The notes under the pieces are model-generated. The model saw only the letters and a list, made by a program, of their open reading frames with translations. It searched no databases and was not told where the DNA came from. DNA of 64,000 bases from Todiramphus chloris collaris (lineage: Eukaryota; Chordata; Aves; Coraciiformes; Alcedinidae), in the NCBI GenBank assembly GCA_025345505.1, contig JANVCC010000022.1, positions 35,289,741 to 35,353,740 on the forward strand, read 5' to 3'. Shown piece by piece: positions 10,831 to 22,640 of the stretch. Numbering within the stretch: position 1 is the first letter of the stretch; the number at the start of each line of letters is the position of its first letter. The position numbers and the translations under genes are program-made.

Positions 10831-13229
10831 AGTCACAGCTACAGAAGGAATTCCAATATACATAGTTTTTATTAGACTAGTACAAAATAATGTGGGTTTT
10901 GGCGTGTTTTAAAGGAGGCTGAAGGAAGTGCTTCCACAGGGCTGAGCCCACTCACCAAAGCACTCAGAGGTGACCTGCAGCTGCCCTCTCCCTGCCACTG
11001 CCCCACCACAACCAGAGCTATTTCTGCTGACTGCGAACAAGCCATTTCCATCTGACTTGCTGGAGATGCAGCTACGCACTACAATGAACAGGCTTCTATG
11101 AATTAATTTTTTGTTCCACTTACGTACATTTATTTGCAGGCTAAGTGTGTTTCTCAGGCACAGGCAATTTGCCAACCCTGTTCTCAATGGAACAAAAGTT
11201 TGCTCTCCAAATTTAAAGGCACTAATGATATCAAGCAGCAAAAACAATGATGCAAAGCCCGTATGCTGTTTCAAGCTACGGTAGTTAACATTAAAAAGTC
11301 AATAATTACCAGCCCACTGCAGTATTTGGTCTCAGGAGGTAGAATTTTTTAGAGAAATGTTACAATGTTTTAGTTATTTGGGGGGGAGCGGATAATGAAA
11401 ACTTTGCTTATTCTACAAATTTTGCTTATTCCAAAAAGGGATAGGATGCAAAAAGACTACAGGATTCAGAATAATATATAAAAATGTTCCTCACAGATGT
11501 CTTCTTCCCAGCCCTCCTTCTAACCTTTCTCACAAAAAAAAATAAAAATAAAAAAACCCAAAATGGACATTTGGAGCCAAAGAGCTTAGTTCAACTGAAT
11601 CATGGAAGGAGATTCACACGGTTTTCAAGGAGCAGTGAAGGTACAAGAAGGTGAAGTCTACCGAGTCATATTCCTCAACTAAACTTCTGGAAGCTTGTGG
11701 CTTCAGTCTTGCATGTCTTTGATAATACAGCATGTTTACATCCCCATAAAGTTATTTAAAGTTATCAAGTCATTATGGATAACTAAGCCAGGTCTGAAAA
11801 TGTCTGCCTACACATGGATGTACACTTGGAGTTCTTGTAATAAGTCACTAGGTCAAGATCATTATAACTGTGCCTGAGGTCACCGAGGCAACTGGAAGTT
11901 TTCCTGCTTATTCTCTGAGCTTTGGGCTGGGCCAGGCTTCACCCACACACCTATACCTCTGCCTTCAAGAGAACAAACTCTCTGTGTCCAAAAACACTAC
12001 AGGATGGTTCAGGGTTGATGTATAGGGTGATTTCAGATCACCAAACCTGGTAGAAACTCACATCTGCCATTCAGATAGATAGCCACTAATTTTCAGGTTA
12101 CTGTTGTCAGCCAGTGAAATCATATATGCAATACAGCGAGTTATTCTCAATATAAAGAGATTCTTAACCTATACAGAATCTCTCGAGCAGCTTCACGCCC
12201 CACCCCCTTCCCCAAGTGCTTCTCTGAAACCCACAGCCAGCACTGAAATACATGCTAAGTCTCAAACAGTCAAAAGCAATTTTGTGTTTCTAAATCCAAA
12301 CCACGCACAACTGGTCTCTGAAACTAGTGGAACAAATGCTGCTCTCTTCCAGCAGGATATTTTTGTCTTTGATAAATATTAACTGACGTGCAATATTCAT
12401 GGCCAAAGCAGCTGATCCCATATTTCATAACTAGTGGAGCTCTACAATGGGAAGTTTTCTTTGACACTATCATTAGAAGCACTCAGCTGCTGGGGGGCTG
12501 TGAGCTGATCCCAGTGCAAAACTTCTCAGATCACTGAGTGCAAGACCACTGCACATGGCCTCAATGGGAAGACATACTTTGGAGCTCCCTTGACAGAAGA
12601 ATTTAATGTGGTTCTTTACGTCTTTTTAATTGCTAAAGAAGAAAAAAGTGGAGACATCCCAATTATGTCTCACTAAGTGTTATTTTTCACTGGGGAAACT
12701 CTGTTGACTCATCACTATCAGCACATACAATCACGGGGAGGAAGCGGGTACTGGCCTGGGGGGAAGGGGGAGAGTTTTGTCACAAGGATACTGTGTGCCA
12801 GAGCTCACCTAGCTTCTGGGATTGCAAGATAACATACCTCAATTTGTCACCAGGTCATCTCCAGTGTAATTGAATTGCTATTTTGAAAAAAAATTACCAC
12901 TGACTGTAACTTCAGTGAATATTATTTAACACCTGAAATCTGCAGATCTGAACAAGAATGCTAGACATCAAAAAGTCTTTAGAAAAGACTACAGTCCTGA
13001 GCCTAGGATGTGGGGTTTTTAAATTATTATTATTATGATGTTGAACCACTAATGTTTCCAGGCTTGTGTTGATGATAGGGTGTTTTTCTACTTTTTTGCA
13101 AATGAATAAATAGCTTCAAGGTTTGCAAGCAAAAAGGGAAGTGCAGAAAGCCTGAAAATTGTCAGATTCTGCCTAGTATTTTACGTAATACAAAATGCCA
13201 CAAACCTCAAAAGAAAATACTACAAATCT
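10831..13229. other. Unique non-coding DNA
   Basis: A GC-richer patch lies at about 10907-11040, and an A-rich tract of A runs separated by T lies near 11533-11558. The longest frame (10909-11274, minus strand, 121 codons) has no recognisable domain. (ATT)n is found at 13023-13037. Confidence 0.5.
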
Positions 13230-13480
13230 GGTACAGGAAAATCTTTGTTCGTTTAATGCAATTCTGACTAATTTATTATTTATTTATTTAAGTATTGCGT
13301 GAACTTCCCTGGCCAAGCTGTTCAGTTTGCCAACATGAATAGCTTTCCACATCTGCTGCCAACTGATGTCTCCCCTGACGGTATTCAGAGCTGATGACCA
13401 AAAATTTCACATCAAGCCGAATTAGCTCTTTAATAAATGGGTCTGTGGTGCAGTTCAGCCCAATATAAAGCAGCTGTTTC
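13230..13480. promoter_or_regulatory. Candidate conserved non-coding element (weak)
   Basis: A TTTA-rich start (near 13268-13292) is followed by sequence with retained CpGs (TTGCGTGAAC, CTGACGGT, AAGCCGAATTAG) and the homeodomain-like GAATTAGCTCTTTAATAA. It looks more constrained than its flanks. That is an impression and not a measurement. Confidence 0.2.
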
Positions 13481-14199
13481 AGAGGTCATGTGGCTTCTGG
13501 CAATTGTCTCCAAAACTTTCCTTTGCCACATCATCCACCTCAAGGAGATACACAGTGCTCCCACTTCTGTATCCTTAAAAAAACCGGGGACCTTAAAGGC
13601 TGTATTTATGATGCTTGACATTCTGTATTATTTGGGGAACAAGAATAAATCCTGACCTTTACATATCACTGAAGATTTTTCATCCTTTTCTTGAAAGCCG
13701 TTTACATATGTTAATGGTTTTGCACGTTCATAGAGGCAACATCTCCTGGTATGTGCTGCAACGAATGTAACTCACAGATTCACTTATGCATCTTAGAGAC
13801 ATCAGCTGAGGTCTTACTGTCTTACAGTGACGGCTCAGCTAATTCTGTCAAACTCTCACTGTCCCCAGGGGAGATTTGTCCAAAATGAAAGGAAAAAAAA
13901 AAATGGGACCACGCTCTGTGTTTGGGAGAAAAATGAACTGTCTTGGTAGCTGCCACATTTGTGAGCCAGAAACAGTTGTATGGGATTTTAAAAGGTGCTT
14001 ACTGTTGGCCTCTGTTTCCAGTGAAATCAGTCAGTGATTAAACTTCCATTGACCTCAGTGGGAACAGATTTAAATTCACATTAAGCATTTTAAAACCCAA
14101 GTATTCATGTTTTACGTACTGGACGACATACCTTTCTGAGCACTATTATAAGCCTTTCTCTCCCATCAAATCTATTGGCAATGCATCTTTTGCAGTAGA
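13481..14199. other. Unique non-coding DNA
   Basis: An A11 run lies near 13891-13901. Frames of 60-70 codons overlap on both strands at 13430-13655, without domains. No mobile element is seen. Confidence 0.45.
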
Positions 14200-14480
14200 T
14201 GTTGGAAGAGAACGAATAAGCGCAATTGTTTTTTAATGTCACTTAAATAAATTGCATGTAACGCCACAGGCTGAATAAGAAGAGGTGATTTTTTATAAGC
14301 TCATGGGTTTTTTCTTTGTTTTAGAATGTGCTCATTAAACTTTAAACAGTGTACAGCACACAGCATCCGATATAACCGCCGTTCTAACACTGCCACGTCT
14401 GCCCCATCACACAACAAACGGAACATGACTTTTTCATGAGAAACAATAAAAAATGTTCATCAATTATTAAAGTTTTCTTT
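14200..14480. promoter_or_regulatory. Candidate conserved non-coding element (weak)
   Basis: The block holds CpGs in a very AT-rich setting (GAACGAATAAGCGCAATTG, TAACGCCACAGG, ATCCGATATAACCGCCGTT, AAACGGAAC) and homeobox-type ATTA and TAAT cores. Retained CpGs among AT-rich homeodomain-like sites are common in amniote developmental enhancers. Alignment is needed to confirm. Confidence 0.25.
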
Positions 14481-16630
14481 TCAGTATGTATGACTGAAAA
14501 AACATGTAAATGAAAATAAAATATCTCTTCCTACATGTCACTTACACAAACACTAAATCCTTTGGTTTTCTCCTTGTAGGCCCAGCTACCCCAATGCTTT
14601 GTTTAGAGCACTGTCTGACATCCACAGTTCACTTTTTTAGGTATGGAAGGATTTGAGACCCTCACTGCTGTCCTACACACTGATATGGCCTTGGGCTAAA
14701 AGATAAATATTTGCCTTTCACAGAATGAAGTAGACAGTTTAGCAGCTCCAGAAATGAAATATTACTCTCTCCATAGCCTCTATTTTTTTTTTTTTTCAGA
14801 AAGAATCAATTAGGCAAAAAATCTCTGAAACATTAAGTATTTTTGAATACAGCAGCGTCAATAAAACTGATGGTATGCACAGTGTGGAGAAGATAATTAG
14901 TCCTGTAGTCCAGCATTCTCTCATGAGTGGGAACACTCTGCCTCTGCAGCTTTCAGTGACCTGAAGGTCATTCTTCTGTATGAGGACATTTACCACAAGC
15001 AGGTCACTAAGATTTTTTTTTAAACCAACAGAGAAAACAAGGAAACTGCTTTCCTCCTCTGCCAACTTCACTGCAGAGCATCACCGCACCCATTCCAAAC
15101 TTCCCTCCTGCCCCATACTGTAACTTGAGCAGTGCACACTTCCATTCTTTGCCCTTCATTGCCTTTCATGAAGAAAGCATCTGGACTCTTCTTGAGGTGG
15201 AAAAGACTCTCCTTTGACCTCACTCTTCTCAGTTTTTCTGTATTCATGGATGCCAAGGGAAAATTGTGAGAAAATTGGTTCTTGCCCCCTCTTATTCCCA
15301 CTCATGTCTCCCAATTTCCCAAGAGTAGTCACAACAGTGCTTGTAAAAGTTCATCTCCTCAAAGCCTCACCCTATACATCTATACTTCCCTTATCTCATC
15401 CAAGAGATAGCACCTCAGCTAGTACCATAAGTATTAGCTCATTCTGGGGTTCTGTACTGAATCAGAGATGAGCGTGTCACCCAAGAGCTACAAACACCAT
15501 TTCCCATGGTATCCATATATTGAAAAGCTGGAAAACCTGGAAAACCTAACATCCAAACATTGGCCTGCCAGACTTGGCTTAATGTGAGATTGAAAGAGAT
15601 CACAGCCCAGGGAAGGACGGCTGCGGGCCATAAATGCAAATAGCTGTGCGATTAACAACATGTTATACCCATAAAATTTAAATCAAATGTTGGGCAGCTG
15701 AAGGTCATTAAAGTAAGACAGTCCCTCTGTTCTCCTTTACTCTGCTCTGAAAGGCTGAAACTTAGCAGTGGGAAGTACAGTGAACTAAGAGGCAAACCAC
15801 ACAGATTAGAAAAGATTTTGTTTCAAAAAAAAGAAAATGGATTTGCTGAATATTATGGTGAGCCTAATCTGTGTAAGGAAAGCTGCAATAAGCTATAAAA
15901 TACCAGGAACAACAAAAATAAATCCTTGTGCACTTGAGTGACCGCTGTTCAGTATGTATCACTTACCTAGCACCCGGAGAGAGTACTCACAGCACAAACA
16001 TTATAAAAAGGCCAAACTTTCTCAAGTGCTCTGGATACTTTGCCAGCTTTTGTAAGCAGAGTTCAAGAAATGTGAAACTACTCACTGTCAAACGACTGCC
16101 TGCTGACTGTGAAGAGCCACCTTTTACAAGAGCTAGCAGGGATTTGAATGTTATTTCTACAACACTTTACCTCAGTGCTCCCCAAAAGCAGTGGAGCAGG
16201 CTTTGCATACCTAAGTGCAGGTACCATCACCCATGCAACACATCAGGTCACCATAATATGATAGCACTCCTGAATAAACAGGATCTGCTCAGTTTGACCA
16301 CTCTCTCCTGTATGAATCAAACCATGCTTGCTGGCAGGACAAATGTCAGTCTTTTTTCCATCTCCACTGCTGGACTGAGTAGAAAAATTTGCTGGATTTA
16401 AACCAAATGGAGACTTTTACTTTTTATCCTTGATGAAAATGCCTATGAACAAGATATGTCTTCTGTATCTATAGTAAGAGATAATGAACATTTAACTAGT
16501 AAGTTCATTTAAGAACTACAAGCTAGTGAAATAAACTCAGGGAAATTGAACCTTTTGGTCAGAGTAGCACGTCACCATGATGGCTACAGCAAATGAAATG
16601 CTAATATGCACCTGAATAGCTGGAGGACAA
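14481..16630. other. Unique non-coding DNA with the longest chance frame
   Basis: A T14 run lies at 14783-14796. The frame at 15928-16401 (+ strand, 157 codons) is the longest in the window outside CR1. I see no domain, signal peptide or membrane segment in it, and about one such frame is expected by chance in 64 kb read in six frames. A short GGAAAACCT duplication lies near 15530-15547. Confidence 0.5.
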
Positions 16631-16650
16631 ATTATTTCTATTATTTCTAT

Positions 16651-16917
16651 GGAGACCTCATTAATGTCTATAAATATGTTAAGGACGAGGGTAAGGAGGA
16701 TGGAGCCAGACTCTTCTCAATGCCATCCTGTGTTAGGACAAGAGGCAATGGGAGTAAGTTGGAACACAAGAGGTTTAGGGTAAACATAAGGAAAAACTTT
16801 TACACAGTGAGGGTGACAGAGCCTGGAACAGGCTGCCCAGGGGGGTTGTGGAGTCTCCTTCTCTGGAGACATTCAAAACCCACCTGGACACGTTCCTCTG
16901 TGACCTGCTCTAGGTGA
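16651..16917 (+). pseudogene. CR1 ORF2 C-terminal remnant
   Basis: The open frame encodes the end of the CR1 ORF2 protein (endonuclease plus reverse transcriptase), downstream of the catalytic domains. Visible signatures are [24 protein letters not shown] and [13 protein letters not shown]. After TVRVT the frame shifts: the expected WNRLPR-type motif is found one frame over, because GAGCCTGG (about 16819-16826) is one base short. The frame then runs to a stop at about 16917 as unrelated sequence. The copy at 44671 has the identical shift. With no reverse transcriptase or endonuclease it is inert. Confidence 0.9.
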
Positions 16918-17003
16918 TCCTGCTCTGGCAGGGGGGCTGGACTAGATGATCTTTCTAGGTCCCTTCCAACCCCTAACATTCTATTATTCTATGATTCTAT
17001 GAT
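16651..17003 (+). mobile_element. CR1 LINE, 5'-truncated 3' fragment
   Basis: The fragment begins in the last part of ORF2 (GACCTCATTAATGTC), runs through the 3' UTR (GGCTGCCCAGG, CTTCTCTGGAGACATTC, GGACTAGATGATC, GGTCCCTTCCAACCCCTAAC) and ends in the tail ATTCTATTATTCTATGATTCTATGA. It is very similar to 44940-45285 and belongs to the same subfamily. CR1 inserts by target-primed reverse transcription and usually makes no clear target-site duplication; none is obvious here. The left flank (16631-16650) is itself a copy of tail-like ATTATTTCT units. Confidence 0.96.
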
Positions 17004-19400
17004 TTTCTTTGGAAGGTGTTTGAGCTTGTGACTTTTTCAAACTTTATCAAGGGATTCATTTTCCTTAGAAGTCACCAAACAATAGGAAAGACCAATAAAA
17101 GTGCAAAGCTGGCCCAGGATATGACTGCAGAATGTGTGAAAAAGTCCAAAGAGAGATGAGCATCTAAATTGAAATTACCAAATTCGTTATGTTCACGTAA
17201 ACACTGATATAAGTATGTTCACACCAGTTTATATTTATGAACCTGTTATTATTGCATTGTCTTCCTTGGCTTCTTTGTGAAGTTAAAAGGAAAACAAAAT
17301 CATTCTGGTCTTGTTTTTCTGGCACTGACTTTATTTATTTGTTTATTGCCAAGTAGAAACCTTAAGGATGTGTAAAGTATCTGTTGTGACACACAATGCT
17401 TTCTTACTAGTTCAAATCTAGGTCTCCACAGACAGCAGATAATAGCACAAAAGGGGAAGCATGAGATGAACTCACACTAGAATTAGAAAAAGAAAGGATT
17501 TAAGGCTGAAGGATTTGAGGGAAAACATCCATTATGATACACTTCACATTCACCATTAGGCTGCCCCTGGGAAGGAGAGAATCAAGAAGCTGTAAAACAG
17601 GGTTTAATATGGGCTTCCTGGGACTTGAGGAACCAGTAGACCGCCATTAGACAGACTTTTGACAGGTCTCTACATTAGGATATCCTATATATAAAAATAA
17701 ATACAGCTCGAGCTGACAGACTATTGTTTCTAAGGCAGTGTAGATCAAGACCAGTCAGAACTCTTGGAAGACTTTGAAACAGAACTATTTTCTAAACCCA
17801 CAGTAGACACAGGGTACAGGTACAGCATTATTCGTAGCTTGGTGTTGGTTAGTGACAGCTGCCTTCTTTCTTCAAGACCAAGCTCCTGGGGCTGGGCAGG
17901 ACATGCAAGCTGCTCTCTCTTTGCTTTCCTGGGGAGGCATGTGAGTATCTGGGACTCTGAGTACTCAGCAAACATAAAATGAACGTGCAAAGCTCCACGC
18001 GCAGCCCAAAAGATCTGAGCCAACAAGGCAAACATGACAAATCTCAAATATATATTTTCATCTTCTTTGTAAATCAGTTTTGTCATTTTTTGCATGGTAA
18101 TGTTAATTATTCATTTTCCTTATTCTAACCATGCAGGTATAGAGTAGAAAACTGATGAATCCATTCAATTCTGCTAAATTTGAACACTGCTTTGTCAGTA
18201 ACTTCAGCTTCTATCATTCTCTTCCATTTGGGTAAGACTCTACTCAGACTTTTTTTCAAGTCTCTGGAGAACATTTACAGCAAGACACCCTCCACCTTGT
18301 GAAGAAATGGGTATTGGAATATTGCTCTGTAAAGGCAAAGAAAAGGGCTGATTTGAAAGTGATTAAAAACAGGGAGGTAGAGAAGGTTTGAGGATGGAAC
18401 ATACTATTTTACACAAAAAAAAAAAAAGTTCCTTGTTCAGGCTTCCTTGTTGCTTTACCAGATTACAAAGGGTAAAATCCTCTACATGGGTAAAAACCAA
18501 TGGGAAATAAAAGAAGGGATGGGTTGAGCTCAGGGCAGTGGTTTTAAATGAAGGTTATATTCTCTTAATCTCTTGTTTCTAGAAGAAAATCCAGCAGGAG
18601 AGATATAAATCCATGGCAATGAATATATATGCATTATAACAGTATCAGCAAGTATATATATTTATTTTGGAATACCCTCAGCAAACGTAATATGAACTGA
18701 CTGAATTTAATAAAGGAAATATTTGCTTTCTTGTTTAACATTCATGTATGGATCTGCATCCTTCGCTTTCCACTTTCAGCCTCAGAAACTAAGCAGAAAC
18801 ATTGACTTCTCCTCAGTATTATTTTTAAATAGAAGGTTATTTGCAACACCCAAGTTAAACAGCAGAACGCAGCCAGGTAAGGCAAAGCTGGATAATGGGT
18901 CCTACCAGTAACTAATAAATATGTAAGAGCAAACATAGCACCTTGGGACAGAAGCAAACTATTCATTCTTGCAGCACCCAGGTCTCCCGTAGGTAGTTCA
19001 GAGAACTGTATGGAGTTCTCTGAACCTACCTGTACTATAGGTTTCTGAACAAGGTGAAAGGGGTGCTGTCCTGGGAATGGAAATTGAGGAGAGCATTTCA
19101 AGAGCAGAAAGAAGCAGAGATTCAGTTAATTGGCTGCCTCCTGGACTCTGAGTCATATAAATCTTAGATTCAGGAGCATCCTCTGAGTTCACCAAAAACA
19201 TTTCAGTACATTTGTCAGGATGGTAACACAGAGTTCAAACAAGGAGATTTGTTTGTAAGTAAATTCTTCTCCCACTACTACATCTGGGTCAAGGCTTATG
19301 CCAACTGGCACTTGAAGCAGTTCTACTGCCAAAATTTGTTGTCTCCAAAGCAAATGGGAATGAGCCAACATCCTGTGGATCTCAACTGTAAGCAGCCATC
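17004..19400. other. Unique non-coding DNA between two CR1 fragments
   Basis: It holds A13 at 18415-18427 and AT-rich stretches with short TATATA runs near 18620-18665. Frames of 116-119 codons on the minus strand (17745-18095, 18742-19101) overlap + strand frames and show no domain. Confidence 0.5.
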
Positions 19401-19572
19401 TGGAACAGGCTGCCCAGAGAGGTTGGGGAGTCTCCTTCTCTAGAGACTTTCAAGATCGTCCTGGAGCTGTTACTGCATGGCACGCCCTGGGTGATCCTGT
19501 TCTGGCAGGGGGCTTGGACTTGAAGATCTCCAGAGGTCCCTTCCAACCCCTACCATACTATGATTCTATGAT
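19401..19572 (+). mobile_element. CR1 LINE, short 3' fragment
   Basis: It starts at GGAACAGGCTGCCCAGAG and runs through TCTCCTTCTCTAGAGACTTTC, TGGGTGATCCTGTTCTGG, GGTCCCTTCCAACCCC and the tail ACTATGATTCTATGATC. About 170 bases survive, all 3' UTR or the last ORF2 codons. Its sequence (CTGGAGCTGTTACTGCATGG) differs from the copies at 16651 and 44671, so it is a different subfamily. It shares their + orientation. Confidence 0.94.
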
Positions 19573-22489
19573 CTAAAACAGAATATAAGATGAGTTTGCA
19601 GAAGCGACTGGTGATCTCCATAGGAACAAAAAACTCAGACACAGAAAGAGTGAGAAAGATAGGGAGGTTATGTGTATTACATAAACAAAGTTCATTTTTG
19701 TCTCCTGACTAATATTTAGGATGAGATTCTCCACTGGGATAAATTAGATCATCTTTAGCCCTATGTTTGCAAAAATCTTGACATCATTGTATAAACCATA
19801 TGATTTGAAATGATAAATCTGGGGTCTGTTTTCTTTGCTTTATAGTTTAAGGGCCTCTAGGCTATTGTTTTTAAGTCACTTTCCAACACCAGACAGGCAA
19901 GACTCTTAGTCACACTTCATCTTCATACAAATGGAGACTGTGTGTAGTTCCCCGAGTCAGTTTAAGGGAATGAAAGAAAAACCTGGAACCAAACACCACA
20001 AGTCAAGTAACAAAACCATGAGAGCCAGTGGCTGTAAAATCTGTCCAGCTCACATCAGTGTAAGTATGTGATTTTGTGCCAGCTGAGGACCCAGCCCTTA
20101 GTCTAAATATTGACTCACTGTTTGGTCTTGTGGACTAAACAAGAAGTTTCATGAGATATTTCCCAACCCAGTTGAGTTTGGAGAGCCTGAAAGCCTCCAC
20201 TTCAGCCTTTAAGTGATCAAAGTTGCAAGCTGTATTTGAGTCTGCTCCAAAACACAATCAAAAGATTTTTCAGCTGCTCTAAGATTTGGTTTTTAGATAT
20301 ACTTGCTGCAGCACCTACAATCTAATAAGTATTCTCCACAAATACAAGAAAAAAAGAATGCCTGCCACTGTAGTCATACTTAAAGCTGGACAAAATATTT
20401 AAGAATTATTTTTCCCCTCAAAATACAAGTGATTTATCTGACTCAGAAAAACAAAATCAATCTTTACTGCTATGCCTGTAGTGAAAATTATCTTCTACCC
20501 TACTGAGAGCTTTGTGTTTTAGTTGGCCAACTATGTTCTGTAGGAACTTAGGAAAAAAGGCAAATTGCAAGCATTTGAACATTCATCAAATTCTTTCTGA
20601 AATATGGCAATATTTGTAAGATTTATATTTTTTAAACATTAAAATGGTAAAAGGATGTTTCTGTAACCAAGGAGAAGGCATCAAATATTATCTTCTGCAT
20701 TAGATGTGTGAGATCAATCTTACCCCAGGATCATGAGCACAGCAGAGTATATATCTTTGCTTAAGAATTTCATTTCTTCAATCCATTTTCATCTCTACAG
20801 CCACCAGAAATCTGAATTTTCTTTGACACTTGTTCTCTCTTGAGTCTAATTCTCCATTCTCAGCATACTGACTATACTGCAAATTTTGCAAAAAGAATGA
20901 CTCCTTACCCTGAGCAATTGCCTGTTTCTCTGATACTGAGTTTGGTGCCTCTGAATTTCTACAAACTGCTTTTCTAGATTGGACTCTCTTCTTCTACAGG
21001 CTCTGACAATGATATGCTGCCACATCACTGAAGTAGATCTCATCAGTGTACCACCCTCTGTTCTCACCACATTTTAGTAACTTCCGTAATCAAGGCAAAA
21101 GGTCTTAGGTAATTATTTGCTTCCTTAAAGGGTCTATATTATAGAAAGAAGGCAGGCACGTTATTGTTAGCTATAATACCACTGCTGCTCTCAAAGGCCA
21201 TCAAAATCTCTCTCAGATCAAAGTTCCTTACTGAGAATTTACATTGTGCCATATCCTAACGAGTATAGACTGGGATTGTGTGACTTCAGGGCTCATAAAA
21301 GAAAAATCACCTCTTTTTATCTGTAACCTTTTATTGTTGCTGTTTTCTTTGACTACTTAACTCTGGCCTTAAGTGCTCTTGTGCATCAGATTCCAGCCTG
21401 CATTTACAAAGGGGTTACCCACTGAAGGGACAAAAGCTACATTACCCTCAGCTTTGAGAGCCGCCACATATAATGCGAATTTTTTCCAATAAAAAATATA
21501 AATTCTTTTTGCTACTCAGATTTTCACTTTGCCACATCTGCCTAAGATGTGATCCTTTCTGTTCGCCTAGTGATATCAACAGTGAAAGCAAGAACACGTC
21601 CATCCCCCATTCACTGCCCGGCTTCCTGACACCACGTAATGGACATCACCAGTGGGGACACACTCGGATGAGTGCCATCTGTGATGAGGGAAGTGCCTAC
21701 GTACAAATGGGTGAGAGAAAATGTGTGTCATAAAGAGGAGGGAAAAAAAATGCATCTGTTTTGAAAGGCTATCAAGGATTTCAATAAAAAGCAATAGATG
21801 CATTGCCTTTGATTAGCTCACAAACCACCATATTACCATTCTGATGAAATAAAGCTCTACTTAGCAGTCTCTGCACTTTCTCATAGTGATGGGTGGAATT
21901 TATCTCTGATGGCTCTTCACTGAAAACTAGGAATAATTTATCTCCCAAGAAATACTAGGATAATGAAAACTGCCATACACAGTGCAGATACTTCCCCCAA
22001 TTTCTTTATGGAAGCTTATTAATTATCAGGACTTTCTGAGAGGTTTGTAAATCAAGACAGAATCTGCTTAAATAATCTATGAATGTGTGATAAAGCTCAT
22101 TATTTTCAGAGTTTGGAAAAACAAGTCTATTCCTACCCAAAAGCCTTGTACACCAGGCAATCCCATCACCACAGCAGAACACTTATTCAGCCTCATGAGT
22201 GTGTGAGGATCCCTGGTCTGCAAATACAAGAGTCCCTTTCTGTACTTCAAATTAAATGATAGAAAGCAGCAGTGATTGTTTACCATGGATTCAGATAAAA
22301 GTCCTTATTGTAAAGTATCTGTGTCCTTTTAAGCCACTTGTTTGAACTTGTCTTAGGAGATGTGCTACCTTCTAAGACAAATGCATAATGGTAACAGATG
22401 CCTGGAGAAGACCCACGTTGCAAGCAAAGGCTGAAGTCTGCTTAGGAAAAGGGATCAGACAGGCACACCCTTAAAATAAACAGCAAAAA
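19573..22489. other. Unique non-coding DNA
   Basis: About 2.9 kb of AT-leaning DNA with no recognised repeat, RNA or exon. Short frames (66-86 codons) lie on both strands without domains. Confidence 0.5.
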
Positions 22490-22640
22490 TCTGCAGCCTG
22501 TGCCTGATCCCCTGCCTTCCTGCAGCTCCCACCTGCGAGCCCGTGCTCAGTCACTGCAGGGGCAGAGCAGCTTGACAGGGCTGCCACCTTGCCCTGGCTG
22601 CCACCTTGCCCTCTCCACTCGGACCCAGCCAGGGACACGA
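22490..22640. other. GC-richer patch
   Basis: This 150 bp is clearly richer in G+C than its surroundings and contains PstI-type CTGCAG repeats and a few CpGs. It includes the tandem duplication at 22579-22612. It is too short and too CpG-poor to be called a CpG island. Confidence 0.4.
22579..22612. repeat. 17 bp tandem duplication
   Basis: Two perfect adjacent copies of GGCTGCCACCTTGCCCT (22579-22595 and 22596-22612). Identity of the units suggests a recent slippage-type duplication. Confidence 0.95.

Noticed and set aside
10909-11274. 121-codon minus-strand frame with a hydrophobic start
   Set aside because: No domain, no signal-peptide cleavage pattern that convinces, isolated.
15928-16401. 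157-codon open frame on the + strand, the longest outside CR1
   Set aside because: No domain, no conserved look, and about one frame of this length is expected by chance in a window of this size.
22490-22640. Possible CpG-island promoter
   Set aside because: Too short and with too few CpGs; the G+C rise is mostly from CTGC-type repeats.
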